A stretch of DNA of 64,000 bases from Pseudomonadota bacterium (lineage in GTDB: Bacteria; Pseudomonadota; Gammaproteobacteria; Steroidobacterales; Steroidobacteraceae). Below the pieces are notes generated by a model that had not been told where the DNA came from, did no database searches, and was given only the letters and a program-made list of their open reading frames with translations. Where the stretch lies: assembly GCA_021816775.1 (NCBI GenBank), contig JAKAXA010000003.1, forward strand, positions 144,158-208,157, in the 5' to 3' direction. The position numbers and the translations under genes were made by a program. This document shows, piece by piece, positions 1-8,215 of the stretch; positions within the stretch are counted from its first letter, which is position 1; every line of letters starts with the position of its first letter.

Positions 1-1103
1 GCGGCTACGCGCGCGCCTACGATCGCAACATATTCGACCTGATGTCGCTCGAGCTTACCAAGTCGGCGCTCGCCGAGCCGAACGTGGACTTCTACGGCGG
101 CGGCTACAGCAATTTCGGCTGCGTGACGGCGGCAAACGCCAATCCGACCGCGACCAACGGCAATCCGCCGTGCGTGGCATGGAGCCCGTCCTACCTAAAT
201 CTCGCCAATCTGCAGTCGCTCAACACGACACCGTATGGCGAGATCGACATGGTCAACAACCATATCCAGAACCCGTACTCCGACCAGTTCAGCCTGGGCT
301 TTCGCACGCGCCTTGGCGAGTGGGACGCGAGCATCACGTTGTCGGAGGTCAAGAGCTACAACCGAATCGTGGGCGAGCTCGGCAACCGCGCGGCCAACGG
401 CTCCTACTTCGTGCCCTGCGGTTGGGGCAGTGCGGGAGTCTGCCCCGCCTGGGGCGGCGTGCCTGGTACCACCGGCAATTTGGTGTTGTGGAACAACGGT
501 GGCAAAGACGTCGACAAGGAGGTCCTGCTGTTCCTCGACAAGCCCTACACCCGGGAGTCCCGCTGGAGCGCCACGATCGCCTATACGTATTCGGATGCGT
601 ACCAGAACGACTACTACTCTTATTTCACGAACAACAACTACCTGTTCGACTTGCCGAAGGTGTCGATGTACCCCATGGTGCCGAGCAGCGTGATCCCCAA
701 GCACCGCATAGTGATCACGGGCTCGATCAATGGCCCATGGAACATCATCTACGGTGCGAAGCTGACTCTTGCGACGCCGATTGGCTTCGGCGGTGCCGCG
801 CCCTGTCCGACCACGCTGCAGCAGTGCAACGGCTACTGGGACTTCCCGGTGACCGGGTTCCCGCGCGATACCTGGGGTGAGCACAACCTCGATCTGGAGG
901 CGACCAAGAATTTCAGCCTGCGCGTCTACGGGATGAAGGGTTACGTGCGCCTCGACGTTCTCGATCTGTTCAATACGCCGCAGTATGCGGCTGCGAATTT
1001 CAGCCCGAAACTCAGCGGTTCGGTTCCGCCGCAGTACGTAACGAATGGACCGATATACGGAGTGCCGCTGACGCTCAAGTTGACCGCGGGCATCAATTGG
1101 TAG
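1..1103 (+). CDS. TonB-dependent receptor, C-terminal part (5' end outside window)
   Basis: The frame is open from the left edge of the window, so only about the last 367 residues are present. They show alternating aromatic/polar stretches typical of outer-membrane beta-barrels, with segments such as DQFSLGFRTRL, RWSATIAYTYS and HNLDLEATKNFSL, and the protein ends on an aromatic residue (LTAGINW) as barrel proteins do. The RLDVLDLFNTP segment resembles the last strands of carbohydrate-type TonB-dependent receptors. The family imports oligosaccharides or chelates across the outer membrane using TonB energy. The genes downstream are a halogenase and four secreted glycosidases, so I infer a sugar ligand. 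The plug domain and TonB box are not visible, so the subfamily is unassigned. Confidence 0.75.
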   Translation, partial: GYARAYDRNIFDLMSLELTKSALAEPNVDFYGGGYSNFGCVTAANANPTATNGNPPCVAWSPSYLNLANLQSLNTTPYGEIDMVNNHIQNPYSDQFSLGFRTRLGEWDASITLSEVKSYNRIVGELGNRAANGSYFVPCGWGSAGVCPAWGGVPGTTGNLVLWNNGGKDVDKEVLLFLDKPYTRESRWSATIAYTYSDAYQNDYYSYFTNNNYLFDLPKVSMYPMVPSSVIPKHRIVITGSINGPWNIIYGAKLTLATPIGFGGAAPCPTTLQQCNGYWDFPVTGFPRDTWGEHNLDLEATKNFSLRVYGMKGYVRLDVLDLFNTPQYAAANFSPKLSGSVPPQYVTNGPIYGVPLTLKLTAGINW

Positions 1104-1248
1104 TGCGTCGTGCGGTCGCCGCGGCGAGGTCGCGGCGGCCGCCGGCCGGCAAGACGCCGAAATTCATGCCCGGGAGATCGGCTCTTTCGGGGATTGCGGC
1201 TGCGCGGCGCGGCGCGCCGATTTGAGCGGCGCCGAGGAGGTACGCGAG

Positions 1249-2763
1249 ATGAATGAGCACAGCATCCGCCGGCTGGTGATCGTCGGCGGCGGAACGGCCG
1301 GCTGGATGACGGCCACGGCGCTGCGGCAGCTGCTCTACCCGGAACTCTCCATCGAGGTGATCGAGTCCGAGGAGATCGGCATCATCGGTGTCGGCGAAGC
1401 CACGATTCCTCCGTTCCGCAGGCACAACGCGCTGCTCGGGATCGACGAGCGTGAGTTCGTGCGCGGGACTCAGGCGACCTTCAAGCTTGGCATCGAGTTC
1501 CGGGATTGGGCGCGCCCTGGGGATTCGTACATCCACGGCTTCGGTACGCTCGGGCTGGACCTGGATGGGCAGCCCTTTCATCAATACTGGACGCGGGCCC
1601 TGCAGATGGGTGTGGCCAAGGATCTCGGCCTGTATTCCTTCAACGTTCTGGCTGCCCGCCAGGGCAGGTTCATGCCGACGCCCACGGACGCGCCGAAAGA
1701 CACCCCGCTCGAGGACATCGTCTACGCGTACCACTTCGACGCGACGCTCTACGCGCGGTACTTGCGCCGGTTCGCTGAGGCGCACGGCGTGCGGCGCATC
1801 GAGGGACGGATCGTGGAGGTGGGCCTGCGGCCGGACACGGGCTTCGTTGACACGCTGGTGCTGCAGGACGGCCGCACCGTCTCGGGGGACTTCTTTATCG
1901 ACTGCTCGGGATTCAGAGGCCTGCTGATCGAGCAGCGACTGCAGGCGGGTTACGAGGATTGGTCGCACTGGCTGCCCTGCGACCGCGCTTGGGCGGTGCC
2001 CTGTGAGAACGTGGTTCCGCCCACACCCTACACGCGCGCCACCGCGCGGCCGGCGGGCTGGCAGTGGCGGATTCCTTTGCAGCATCGCGTGGGTAACGGC
2101 CACGTCTTCTGCAGCCGCCACATGAGCGAGGACGAGGCGAGGACGGTCCTGCTTGAGAATCTCGAGGGACGGCCGCTCGCGGAGCCGAAGCTCATTCCTT
2201 TCCACGGCGGCAAGCGGCGGCGGGCATGGATCCGCAACGTCGTGGCGATAGGACTCTCGGGCGGCTTCCTCGAGCCCCTGGAGTCGACGGCCATCCACCT
2301 GATTCAGACGGCGATCGCGAAGCTGGCTCTGCTGTTTCCCGAGCGCGACTGCAGCGAAGCGCTCCGGAACCGCTACAACGCGCAGATGGACGAGGAGTTC
2401 GCATGGGTGCGCGACTTCCTCATCCTGCATTACCACGCGACCGAGCGCGCCGACACGCCGTTCTGGAATTACTGCCGCACCATGGAAATCCCGGAGTCGC
2501 TCCGTGAGGTCATTGCTCTGTTTAGCGACAGCGCACGGATCATCCCGCGCACCGATGAGCTGTTCAAGACCGTAAGCTGGGCGCAAGTGATGATCGGGCA
2601 GCGCATCAAGCCGCGCCGTTATCCGCCCGTGATCGATCGCTTGACGGATGCCGAACTCACGAAATTCGTCAAGCATGTGGAAGAGGTCGTCGGCAGCTGC
2701 GTGGCGGTCGTACCTGCGCATGAGGCCTTCATTGCCCGGCACTGCAAGGCGCCGCCTCCATAG
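1249..2763 (+). CDS. FAD-dependent tryptophan-halogenase-family protein
   Basis: This 504-residue flavoprotein shows the FAD-binding GGGTAGWM near residues 13-20, a lysine at residue 79 in ATFKLGIEF, the halogenase signature WQWRIP at 271-276 and a glutamate at 345 in LEPLEST. In characterised halogenases such as PrnA the lysine (K79) and glutamate (E346) act on the hypohalite, and WxWxIP keeps monooxygenase chemistry from occurring. I chose ATG 1249 because GAGGAGGT lies 7 nt upstream; the in-frame TTG at 1222 has no such site. The gene sits between a TonB-dependent receptor and glycosidases. This is the setting of the so-called carbohydrate-locus halogenases of Xanthomonas and Caulobacter relatives, whose natural substrates are largely unknown. 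No flavin reductase is seen nearby. Confidence 0.88.
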   Translation: MNEHSIRRLVIVGGGTAGWMTATALRQLLYPELSIEVIESEEIGIIGVGEATIPPFRRHNALLGIDEREFVRGTQATFKLGIEFRDWARPGDSYIHGFGTLGLDLDGQPFHQYWTRALQMGVAKDLGLYSFNVLAARQGRFMPTPTDAPKDTPLEDIVYAYHFDATLYARYLRRFAEAHGVRRIEGRIVEVGLRPDTGFVDTLVLQDGRTVSGDFFIDCSGFRGLLIEQRLQAGYEDWSHWLPCDRAWAVPCENVVPPTPYTRATARPAGWQWRIPLQHRVGNGHVFCSRHMSEDEARTVLLENLEGRPLAEPKLIPFHGGKRRRAWIRNVVAIGLSGGFLEPLESTAIHLIQTAIAKLALLFPERDCSEALRNRYNAQMDEEFAWVRDFLILHYHATERADTPFWNYCRTMEIPESLREVIALFSDSARIIPRTDELFKTVSWAQVMIGQRIKPRRYPPVIDRLTDAELTKFVKHVEEVVGSCVAVVPAHEAFIARHCKAPPP

Positions 2764-2783
2764 GAATCGGAAGCAAAGCCCCA

Positions 2784-4319
2784 ATGCGCCCGTGCAAACT
2801 AGGTCTTGCCCACCGACCATGGCGGGCAGCGCTCGCCGCCGTTGCCCTCTCGGTGCTGCCGTCGTTTGCTGCGAGAGCGTTCGCCGCGCAAGTGGTGCGC
2901 ATCGACGCTACAGCGCCGGGTACGCGCTTTCCGCACTTCTGGGAAGAGACGTTCGGCTCGGGTCACGCGGCCCTGGCGATGCGCGCGGACTACCTGCGGG
3001 ATCTGCGAGCGGTCAAGCGGATCACCGGCTTCCGCTACGTCCGGTTCCACGGGATTCTCGACGACGGCGTCGGCGTGTACACGAGGAACTTTCGGGGCAA
3101 CCTCGTTTACAACTTTTCGAACGTCGATACGATCTACGATGGGCTGCTGAAGAACGGGGTGCGACCCTTCGTCGAGCTCAGTTTCATGCCCCGGGCAATT
3201 GCGGCCAATCCCGACGCTCGTTACGACTTCTGGTACAGGCCGAACGTGTCGCCGCCGCAGACGTTCTCGAAGTGGGCGGCCGTGATTCGCGTCTTTGCGC
3301 GGCATCTGATCGCGCGTTACGGCATCGCTGAAGTCTCCACGTGGTACTTCGAGGTCTGGAACGAGCCGAACGAAAATCTCTGGGGTGGCCCGTGGCGGCA
3401 AAAGACGTATTTTCATCTTTATGACAGCGCAGCCCGGGCGCTGAAGGCGGTGAGTCCGCGCCTTAAGGTCGGCGGACCGGCGACGGCACATGCGGCCTGG
3501 ATCCGCGCGTTTCTGCGGCACGTCGCCTCGAAGCACGTCCCAATCGATTTCATTTCGACGCACGCCTATGCAGACGACACAACCCAGTCGCTGTTCGGCC
3601 ACCGCCGGCCGGTTCCCTATGACGATCGTCTTTGCCTGGCCGTCAAGCAGGTCCGCAGCGAGATCGATCACTCTCGATTGCCGAACCTGCCGCTCTATCT
3701 CACCGAGTGGAGCGTGATGGGCAGAGACAACGCGCGCGATACGACCTACGTGGGTCCCGCGGTAGCCAACACCATTCGTGAGTGCGACGGCAGCGTGCAA
3801 ATGATGTCGTTCTGGACGTTCTCGGATGTGTTCGAGGAAGGTGGGCCGAACCCCGGCCCCTTCACGGGAGGGTTCGGCTTGCGCGCCTACGGCGGGATCA
3901 ACAAGCCGAGCTTTTACGCATTCGAACTGCTGCACCAGCTGGGACACGAGCGCCTCGCGAATCCCGCCAGCGACGTCATCGTGACCCGCACCCATGACGG
4001 CAGCCTGGCTATTGCGCTGTGGAATCTCGTCGATCCCGGTGTGAAGGGGAAATCCAAGACATTGCGCCTGAAGATCAGCGGCGTGCTCCCCGATGCACCC
4101 GTTGCAATCGAGCGCGTCGATGACGATCACGGCAACGCGCTGCCGGTCTATCGGTTTATGGGCAGCCCGCGCTACCCGACGCTCAAGCAAGTCGCACAAA
4201 TGAACGTGGCGACGGCGCTGCCGCCCCCGAAAGTCGTGCGCCTGCGCGGAGGCGATCTGTCCGTGACTTTGCGGCCCGACGCGCTTTTCCTGCTGAGAAT
4301 TGGTCGGAATGCCTCTTGA
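2784..4319 (+). CDS. secreted GH39-like glycoside hydrolase, paralogue 1
   Basis: This 511-residue protein has an N-terminal signal peptide (hydrophobic run AALAAVALSVLPSFAA). The catalytic (beta/alpha)8 domain carries WYFEVWNEPN with the presumed acid/base E194 and LYLTEWSVMG with the presumed nucleophile E308, the clan GH-A arrangement of GH39 beta-xylosidases. Conserved PHFWEETFGSGH near residue 50 and MMSFWTFSDVFEE near 335 are shared with two other copies in this window (6526-8142 and 61081-62598). The start lies 20 bp after the halogenase stop, so co-transcription is likely. GH39 members release xylose, but other specificities exist in the family, so the substrate is inferred only. The protein probably acts in the periplasm or outside the cell. 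Confidence 0.85.
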   Translation: MRPCKLGLAHRPWRAALAAVALSVLPSFAARAFAAQVVRIDATAPGTRFPHFWEETFGSGHAALAMRADYLRDLRAVKRITGFRYVRFHGILDDGVGVYTRNFRGNLVYNFSNVDTIYDGLLKNGVRPFVELSFMPRAIAANPDARYDFWYRPNVSPPQTFSKWAAVIRVFARHLIARYGIAEVSTWYFEVWNEPNENLWGGPWRQKTYFHLYDSAARALKAVSPRLKVGGPATAHAAWIRAFLRHVASKHVPIDFISTHAYADDTTQSLFGHRRPVPYDDRLCLAVKQVRSEIDHSRLPNLPLYLTEWSVMGRDNARDTTYVGPAVANTIRECDGSVQMMSFWTFSDVFEEGGPNPGPFTGGFGLRAYGGINKPSFYAFELLHQLGHERLANPASDVIVTRTHDGSLAIALWNLVDPGVKGKSKTLRLKISGVLPDAPVAIERVDDDHGNALPVYRFMGSPRYPTLKQVAQMNVATALPPPKVVRLRGGDLSVTLRPDALFLLRIGRNAS

Positions 4320-4481
4320 GCCGATTTATCCCCGCCGGCGCTCCGGGGCGCCGATGCTGCGGCGGGCGGATCTTGCCGACTGGGGGATCGAGACGTGGAG
4401 AGGACCTTGAGACAGGCATGCCTCGAGTGGCGTGAGCAGCGAACGTATGGTGGGCAAGCCGTGGCTGCGAGGAGGCCGTCC

Positions 4482-6512
4482 GTGTGGCCTGCGGTGACGA
4501 CCTTGCGTCTCCAGCGGATTGTCTCATTGCTGGTTCTGGCCATTCTGGTGCTCGCGCCGCAGAGCGGTTGGTGCGCAGGCGAGCGGCTGGTCGCGCCGGG
4601 GCCGGATAGCACTGCGTTGAAGTTGGGCCAGGGCGCGGTCATCGCCACGGGCAACGACTGGATCGCGCTACCCGAGATCCGCGCGAGCGACGGAGCGATC
4701 GTCAGCTTCAACGTCCTGTCGATGCGCGACCGCGGAGTTCTGCAGGTCCAGGGCTCGCCGACCGTCAATTCCGGTCCCGAACAGAACATGATTCCTGCAG
4801 TGGAGCCCTGGGTCGCAACCGGCGCTGCGCCTACCGGCCTGCATATCTGCAGATGGCGCCTGCTCGACTATTGGATCCCGGTCGCCACGGCACGCAGCGG
4901 CCCGTTGCGATTCACGATCATTTACGCCACGCCGCCTCACTCCAGGGCGGCCTGGATCCGCATGGTGGCCGTTAACGACGGACCCGTCGCCCGCAAGGTC
5001 CGCTTCGGTGTCACCGCCCGTTGGGGCGGGCTGGCTCGCATCGTCTATTCGCCATCGATGATCATCGGGCAACGCCTGCAATCGGACGCACCGCCTTGGA
5101 TTCCGAGCACTCACGTGTTCCGTTTCGTGGAGAACGAGACGGTGTTCGCCTGGTCGCTGGGGCACCCCGATTGCACCCACGCCCGCCGCGCTGGCGATGC
5201 CTACACCGTTGCGTGCCAGCGCCTGCTCGCGCCTGGCCGGCGCGCGGTCGCCAATTTCATCGTCTCCGTCGGCCTGGACGAATCGAGCGCCGGATACCAG
5301 GCCAAAGTGCTGGCGGCGCGGATCCTGCACTTTGGCGCCGCGGCGCTTCTCGGCGAGGAGCGCGCCTGGCTCGCACCGCGGCTTCGGACCACGGGCAATC
5401 CGGCGCTCGATGAGTTCATGAACCGCAATCTCCTGTTCTCCTCGTTCTTCGCCTGGGGCAGAACGTATGACACGGAACAATTCGTCGGCGTGACCTCGCG
5501 CTCGCCGCGCTACTACGTTTCAGCGGCCTACTGGGACCGCGACGCCATGCTGTGGAGCTTTCCGGCGCTGTTGGACACTGATGTCCGGAGGGCCCGTGAC
5601 GCGCTGAACGTGGCGCTCGGCATGCAGCTGCGGGATGCCGGCACGCACAGCCGCTTCATCGATGGAGTCACGCTCGAGCCCGGCTACGAACTCGACGAGA
5701 ACGCTGCGCCGATCATTGCCCTGGCCGAATACTGGCGCAGAACGGGCGATACCGCCTATGTCAGTCGACATCGCACCGCGCTGGTGATGCTGCTCGCGAA
5801 ATTGCTCAGGCATCGAGGCCAAGCAGGCCTTTACTGGACCGAGCAGGATTCGCAGGACGAGAATCGCCGCTGGTCGTACGAGACTTACGACAACGCTTTG
5901 GTTTGGCGCGCATTGCGCGATGCGGCCGCGATGTACCGTGCGATGGGCGAGAGCGCGGCCGGAAACAAGCTCGATGCGCGTGCACGGCACCTGCATGCAA
6001 CGATCATGCACCTCCTCGTGGCCAGCGGTGCGCCCGGAGCGAGCGGCCCGATATTCGCGTTCGGATGGGACGGTCAGCATTACAAGTTCGATGACGTTCC
6101 CCCGGGATCGCTGCTGAAGCTGCCGGCGCTCGGCTTCATCAGCCAGCGCAATCCGCTGTTCCGCCGCACCTGCTGGTGGCTGCACTCGAAATTCTTCAAA
6201 TATTCCAATGCCGGCGATCCATACGGCCTGCCGGGCAGCTACCGGCTGCCGGAGACGACCAGCTGGTCGATTGCCGATCACCTGCGGCTGCGCAGCGGAC
6301 GGTCTAAGGCGCTGAAGATCCTGCTCGCGAGCCCATGGGACGGTGGCATTGTCTCGGAGCAAGTCGATCCCAAGACGGACGCAACCATCCCGGGCGGCGG
6401 CGCTTTCGCGACCGCGGCGGGCTACGTCGCAGCAACGGTATGCGATCTGTATTGCCGCCCGCGGCCGGCCGGTCGGGCGATTTCTCCTTCGCTATCCGGT
6501 GGTACTCACTGA
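4482..6512 (+). CDS. secreted (alpha/alpha)6-barrel glycosidase-like protein
   Basis: The protein has 676 residues from GTG 4482, chosen because AGGAGG ends 6 nt upstream and the next residues form a clean signal peptide (IVSLLVLAILVLAPQSGWCA). A longer GTG start at 4395 would bury the signal peptide behind 29 residues. The second half has features of six-hairpin glycosidases and glycogen-debranching-like enzymes: YYVSAAYWDRDAMLWSFP, an acidic ELDENAAPIIALAEYWRR, YDNALVWRALRDAA and LPETTSWSIADHLRLRSG. The N-terminal half looks like an all-beta domain. I cannot assign a CAZy family with confidence; GH15-, GH63/37- or GH125-like are all possible. It lies between two GH39-like genes, and its stop is 13 nt before the next start, so it is probably part of the same polysaccharide-degrading operon. 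Confidence 0.7.
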   Translation: MWPAVTTLRLQRIVSLLVLAILVLAPQSGWCAGERLVAPGPDSTALKLGQGAVIATGNDWIALPEIRASDGAIVSFNVLSMRDRGVLQVQGSPTVNSGPEQNMIPAVEPWVATGAAPTGLHICRWRLLDYWIPVATARSGPLRFTIIYATPPHSRAAWIRMVAVNDGPVARKVRFGVTARWGGLARIVYSPSMIIGQRLQSDAPPWIPSTHVFRFVENETVFAWSLGHPDCTHARRAGDAYTVACQRLLAPGRRAVANFIVSVGLDESSAGYQAKVLAARILHFGAAALLGEERAWLAPRLRTTGNPALDEFMNRNLLFSSFFAWGRTYDTEQFVGVTSRSPRYYVSAAYWDRDAMLWSFPALLDTDVRRARDALNVALGMQLRDAGTHSRFIDGVTLEPGYELDENAAPIIALAEYWRRTGDTAYVSRHRTALVMLLAKLLRHRGQAGLYWTEQDSQDENRRWSYETYDNALVWRALRDAAAMYRAMGESAAGNKLDARARHLHATIMHLLVASGAPGASGPIFAFGWDGQHYKFDDVPPGSLLKLPALGFISQRNPLFRRTCWWLHSKFFKYSNAGDPYGLPGSYRLPETTSWSIADHLRLRSGRSKALKILLASPWDGGIVSEQVDPKTDATIPGGGAFATAAGYVAATVCDLYCRPRPAGRAISPSLSGGTH

Positions 6513-6525
6513 GGGAATGCCCATC

Positions 6526-8142
6526 ATGAGCCGTGTCTTCAACGCCTTTCCCGGGAAGGGCGTAATTCTGTTCTCGTTCATCGTGGCCCAGGCGTGCGTC
6601 AACCCGGCACATGCCGTGGCCGTGCGCGCGTCGCCCGCGAGGGTGGTGGAGCATCTCGTGATCAATGCGCGCGCGCCGGGGCGGCCGTTCCCGCATTTCT
6701 GGGAGCGCATGTTCGGGTCCGGCCGGGCGGTGTTGACGTTGCGCGCAAACTACCAGCGTGACCTTACGATGATGCGGTCGGCAACCGATATTGCCTATGT
6801 GCGCTCTCACGGCGTGTTGGATCGTGGCGTCGGCTTGGTCGAAGGCAGTACGGCCTTGTTCTACAACAGGGCATCCGCGAAGCGCTCGCCTTACAACTTT
6901 TCGTATGTCGATCAGATATACGATGCCTTGCTCGCGCACGGCGTGCGCCCGTTCGTGGAGCTCGACTTCATGCCGAAGGCGCTTGCTGCCGACCCGCGCA
7001 TGCGACAGTCTTTCTGGTACCGCCCGATCGTCTCCCCGCCGCGCAGCTATGCAGCCTGGGACAGGATGATCCGCGCATTGGCGAGGCATTTGATCTCGCG
7101 TTACGGCATCGACGAAGTCTCGAAGTGGTATTTCGAAGTCTGGAACGAGCCGAACCTCGACTTCTGGGGCGGCGTGCCGAAGCAGCAGACCTACTTTACG
7201 CTCTATGACAATACGGCGCGGGCGCTGAAGGAAGTCAATCCGCGGCTCAAAGTCGGCGGCCCCGCGACGGCCCAGGCGGCCTGGGTAAGCGCTTTCCTCG
7301 CCCACGTATCTGCAGTCAAGGCGCCCATCGATTTCGTGAGCTCCCATGTTTATGCCAACGACACGGCGGAGAACGTCTTCGGCACGCACGAGAGGATTCC
7401 GCGGCGGGCGATGGTGTGTCGTGCGGTGCGCAAGGTGCACCAGGAGATCGAGCATTCGCCGTATCCCCATCTGCCGCTCATCTTCTCCGAGTACAACGCC
7501 AGTTACGCCAACGAGCCGGATGTGACCGACACGCCGTATATGGGGCCATGGCTGGCAACCACCATTGCCCATTGCGACGGCCTGGTGCAGATGATGAGCT
7601 ACTGGACGTTCTCCGACGTCTTCGAGGAAGGCGGCGTCATTCGCAAACCGTTTTACGGCGGCTTCGGCCTGATCGCCGAGGATGACATACCGAAGGCTGC
7701 GTTCAACGCCTTCGCAATCCTGCACAAACTGGGCGATACCAGGCTGGATCGGGCGGCACGGTCGGCTCTCATCACCCGGACGGTGAGCGGCGCCGTGGCC
7801 ATCGCTCTGTGGAACTACGCGCCACCGGACGGCACAGGGCCACGATATACCCCGCCGCCTGCTACCCGGCAACTGCGAACCTTCAAGATCACCGTTCTCG
7901 GCATATCGCACTCGGCACATGGAGAGCTGTGGAGAGTTGACGATCGACACAGCAATGTACTGGAGGCGTTCGACGCGATGGGACGTCCCAGATGGCCGAC
8001 GCCGGCGCAGATCAGGGAGCTCAGGGCGGCGGGGCAGCTTGCGCCGCCGCGACACGTGACGTTGAGGGGCGGACGAATCCAGGTCACCGTGCCGCAGCAC
8101 GGCCTGTTTTTGTTGCTCCTGGACGGGCCTCGGGGACGATAG
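6526..8142 (+). CDS. secreted GH39-like glycoside hydrolase, paralogue 2
   Basis: The protein has 538 residues from ATG 6526. GAGGGA lies 9 nt upstream, and the protein then begins with a signal peptide (VILFSFIVAQACVNPAHA). The frame stays open further upstream to 6343 and contains an ATG at 6517, but these starts are poorer. The catalytic acid/base is E208 in WYFEVWNEPN and the presumed nucleophile is E322 in IFSEYNASY. It shares PHFWERMFGSGR and MMSYWTFSDVFEEGG with the other two GH39-like proteins. Next to paralogue 1 it has an insertion after the first beta-strands (FYNRASAKRSP). It starts 13 bp after the preceding glycosidase and is very likely in the same operon. The substrate is inferred to be a xylo- or related oligosaccharide. 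Confidence 0.85.
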   Translation: MSRVFNAFPGKGVILFSFIVAQACVNPAHAVAVRASPARVVEHLVINARAPGRPFPHFWERMFGSGRAVLTLRANYQRDLTMMRSATDIAYVRSHGVLDRGVGLVEGSTALFYNRASAKRSPYNFSYVDQIYDALLAHGVRPFVELDFMPKALAADPRMRQSFWYRPIVSPPRSYAAWDRMIRALARHLISRYGIDEVSKWYFEVWNEPNLDFWGGVPKQQTYFTLYDNTARALKEVNPRLKVGGPATAQAAWVSAFLAHVSAVKAPIDFVSSHVYANDTAENVFGTHERIPRRAMVCRAVRKVHQEIEHSPYPHLPLIFSEYNASYANEPDVTDTPYMGPWLATTIAHCDGLVQMMSYWTFSDVFEEGGVIRKPFYGGFGLIAEDDIPKAAFNAFAILHKLGDTRLDRAARSALITRTVSGAVAIALWNYAPPDGTGPRYTPPPATRQLRTFKITVLGISHSAHGELWRVDDRHSNVLEAFDAMGRPRWPTPAQIRELRAAGQLAPPRHVTLRGGRIQVTVPQHGLFLLLLDGPRGR

Positions 8143-8215
8143 AGCTCGCGGCATCAAGATCCGGTCAAGGCCGACAACGCGACGCTGCGCGGGCGCTTGT
8201 CAGGGGGCGGACCTG

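Noticed and set aside
6343..6525. N-terminal extension of GH39 paralogue 2
   Set aside because: It overlaps the preceding glycosidase gene, is arginine-rich and would place the signal peptide internally; ATG 6526 has the better ribosome-binding site.
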